Shown here: in pieces, positions 62,981-64,000 of the stretch
How the letters are laid out: each line of letters starts with the position of its first letter
Numbering within the stretch: the first letter of the stretch is position 1
Assembly: GCA_046295175.1 (NCBI GenBank)
Contig: JBKBNY010000002.1
Location: 124,001-188,000, forward strand
Reading direction: 5' to 3'
Length of the DNA stretch: 64,000 nt
Source: JALOLV01 sp046295175
GTDB taxonomy: Bacteria; Bacteroidota; Bacteroidia; Cytophagales; Spirosomataceae
Position numbers and translations under genes: made by a program
Notes under the pieces: model-generated
The model's database searches: none
Seen by the model: the letters and a program-made list of their open reading frames with translations, nothing else
What the model was told of the DNA's origin: nothing

Positions 62981-63658
62981 ATGATAAAAGTTACTAACCT
63001 ACAGAAAGTTTTTACTACCGAAGAGGTAGAAACAACCGCCTTAAATGGCATCAATATGGAAATCAAAGATGGCGAATTTGTAGCCATCATGGGGCCTTCG
63101 GGTTGCGGTAAATCAACGCTGCTCAATATCCTCGGATTATTGGACAATCCTTCGGGTGGCGAATACGATTTCTACGGAAATCAGGTGGCTCCAATGTCAG
63201 AACGCCAAAGAGCCCAACTTCGCAAAGGTTCGATTGGTTTCATTTTCCAGAGCTTCAATTTGATTGACGAATTGACCGTTTACGAAAACGTCGAATTACC
63301 ACTCCTTTACCTTAAAGTACCAGCCGCTGAGCGTAAAACACAAGTTGAAACAGCTCTTACTCGTATGAACATGATGCACCGCCGCAATCACTTTCCGCAA
63401 CAACTTTCGGGTGGTCAGCAGCAGCGTGTGGCCATTGCTCGTGCGGTTGTGGCAAGACCCAAAATGATACTTGCCGATGAGCCTACGGGTAACTTAGACT
63501 CAACCAATGGCGAAGAAGTAATGAAGCTATTACAAGAACTCAACAACGAAGGCACAACCATCGTGATGGTAACCCACAGCCCTTACGATGCTGGTTTTGC
63601 CCACCGAATCATCAACTTATTCGATGGTAAAGTAGTTACCGAGAATTTCCACGTTTAG
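62981..63658 (+). CDS. MacB/LolD-type ABC transporter ATP-binding protein
   Basis: 225 residues. Walker A GPSGCGKS (38-45), Q-loop IFQSFN (88-93), signature LSGGQQQRV (142-150), Walker B ILADE (163-167, catalytic Glu167), and an H-loop His in VTHSPYDA. Nearest functional relatives are LolD and the ATPase half of MacB, which energise FtsX-type permeases. It is the only ABC ATPase in the window, so it may also serve the ATPase-less permeases 1-7 (inference). Permease 8 follows. Confidence 0.92.
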   Translation: MIKVTNLQKVFTTEEVETTALNGINMEIKDGEFVAIMGPSGCGKSTLLNILGLLDNPSGGEYDFYGNQVAPMSERQRAQLRKGSIGFIFQSFNLIDELTVYENVELPLLYLKVPAAERKTQVETALTRMNMMHRRNHFPQQLSGGQQQRVAIARAVVARPKMILADEPTGNLDSTNGEEVMKLLQELNNEGTTIVMVTHSPYDAGFAHRIINLFDGKVVTENFHV

Positions 63659-63663
63659 TTTGC

Positions 63664-63687
63664 GTTGTCAGTGAAGACACTGGCAAC
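63664..63687 (+). promoter_or_regulatory. Hairpin between the ATPase and permease 8
   Basis: GTTGTCAGTG (63664-63673) pairs with CACTGGCAAC (63678-63687), with one G-U, across a 4-nt AAGA loop. No T-run follows, so an RNA stability or attenuation role fits better than termination. Confidence 0.55.
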
Positions 63688-63703
63688 CTAAATTTATCAT
63701 TTT

Positions 63704-63730
63704 ATGAAAAAGCTATTACAAATGTTATGA
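63704..63730 (+). CDS. Nine-codon upstream ORF overlapping permease 8
   Basis: The frame MKKLLQML plus stop ends at 63730 and overlaps the permease 8 ATG (63727) by ATGA. It may couple translation of the permease to the upstream message. It is too short for a functional call. Confidence 0.35.
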   Translation: MKKLLQML

Positions 63731-64000
63731 TTCGCAACTACATAAAAATCGCGTTCCGAAACCTTTGGAAGAATAAAAGCTACGCCCTTATTAATTTGGT
63801 GGGGCTTTCTTTTGCTTTTGGGTGTAGCATTTTGTTGTTTATGACAAGCTACAACGAACTCACGTTTGATTCTGTGCATCAAAATCGTGACCATATTTTT
63901 AGGGTGTATTTCAAGGTGAATAACCCCAAAAAAGTAAAATATGGAAACACCATGGCAGCACCATTGCGTAATGCCCTGATGAGCGACTACAAAAAAGAGA
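63727..64000 (+). CDS. MacB/FtsX-type ABC transporter permease (permease 8, partial)
   Basis: Only the first 91 or so residues are inside the window. The start MIRNYIKIAFRNLWKNKSYA is nearly the same as in permeases 2-6, followed by the first membrane helix (ALINLVGLSFAFGCSILLFM) and the beginning of the periplasmic domain. It is the direct partner of the adjacent ATPase. Confidence 0.85.
   Translation, partial: MIRNYIKIAFRNLWKNKSYALINLVGLSFAFGCSILLFMTSYNELTFDSVHQNRDHIFRVYFKVNNPKKVKYGNTMAAPLRNALMSDYKKE

Overview
The window looks like a chromosomal segment of a Bacteroidetes bacterium, most likely order Cytophagales (Spirosomaceae/Emticicia-like); the genus is a guess. The clues are: AT-rich DNA; promoters of the Bacteroidetes type (TTTG about 20 nt upstream of TAnnTTTG, clearest before rplM at 18582-18613); poor Shine-Dalgarno sequences; a stand-alone MnmD; families such as DUF5916, DUF4097, ThuA/sorbosone dehydrogenase and SIMPL; and many FtsX/MacB-type permeases of about 800 residues. 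No rRNA, tRNA, CRISPR array, phage or transposase was seen.

Layout. 1-17.6 kb is a housekeeping and metabolic mosaic: a class-V aminotransferase (cut by the window edge), argD, a SPOR lipoprotein, a SIMPL protein, an ABM monooxygenase, fbaA, an NtrC-type sigma-54 response regulator, isoaspartyl peptidase, tagaturonate reductase, a MATE exporter, a RibD-like reductase, a membrane protein, mnmD, gatC, a rhodanese and a penicillin acylase. 17.6-20.8 kb holds the translation genes rplM-rpsI-rpsB behind a strong promoter and a structured leader, with tsf unusually on the opposite strand upstream of rplM. A PIN-type toxin/antitoxin pair and glpD follow.

23.2-42.8 kb is a one-directional array of six MacB/FtsX-type permeases with an alpha/beta hydrolase, an S41 peptidase, a beta-lactamase-family serine hydrolase and a small secreted protein between them. 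42.9-48.7 kb is an ECF sigma factor, a membrane HEAT-repeat protein, two DUF4097 proteins and a DUF5916 protein. A seventh permease follows (48.9 kb), then ppnP, a large ThuA/sorbosone-dehydrogenase/cytochrome-c fusion, a second ECF sigma/anti-sigma/outer-membrane operon on the minus strand, uvrC, pnuC, and finally a HlyD-type adaptor, the only MacB-type ATPase in the window, and the start of an eighth permease.

How they fit together. The most striking signal is non-coding. Three ABC transcription units (starting at 23377, 48864 and 61505) share one upstream module: a palindrome TGTnCG-N4-CGnACA, then exactly 32 nt, then ATAATCA, then 13-14 nt, then a sigma-54-like -24 element TTGGCAT. This suggests one co-regulated envelope-efflux regulon in which scattered permeases may share the single adaptor/ATPase pair. 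The NtrC-type regulator at 5287-6633 is a natural but unproven candidate for the activator.
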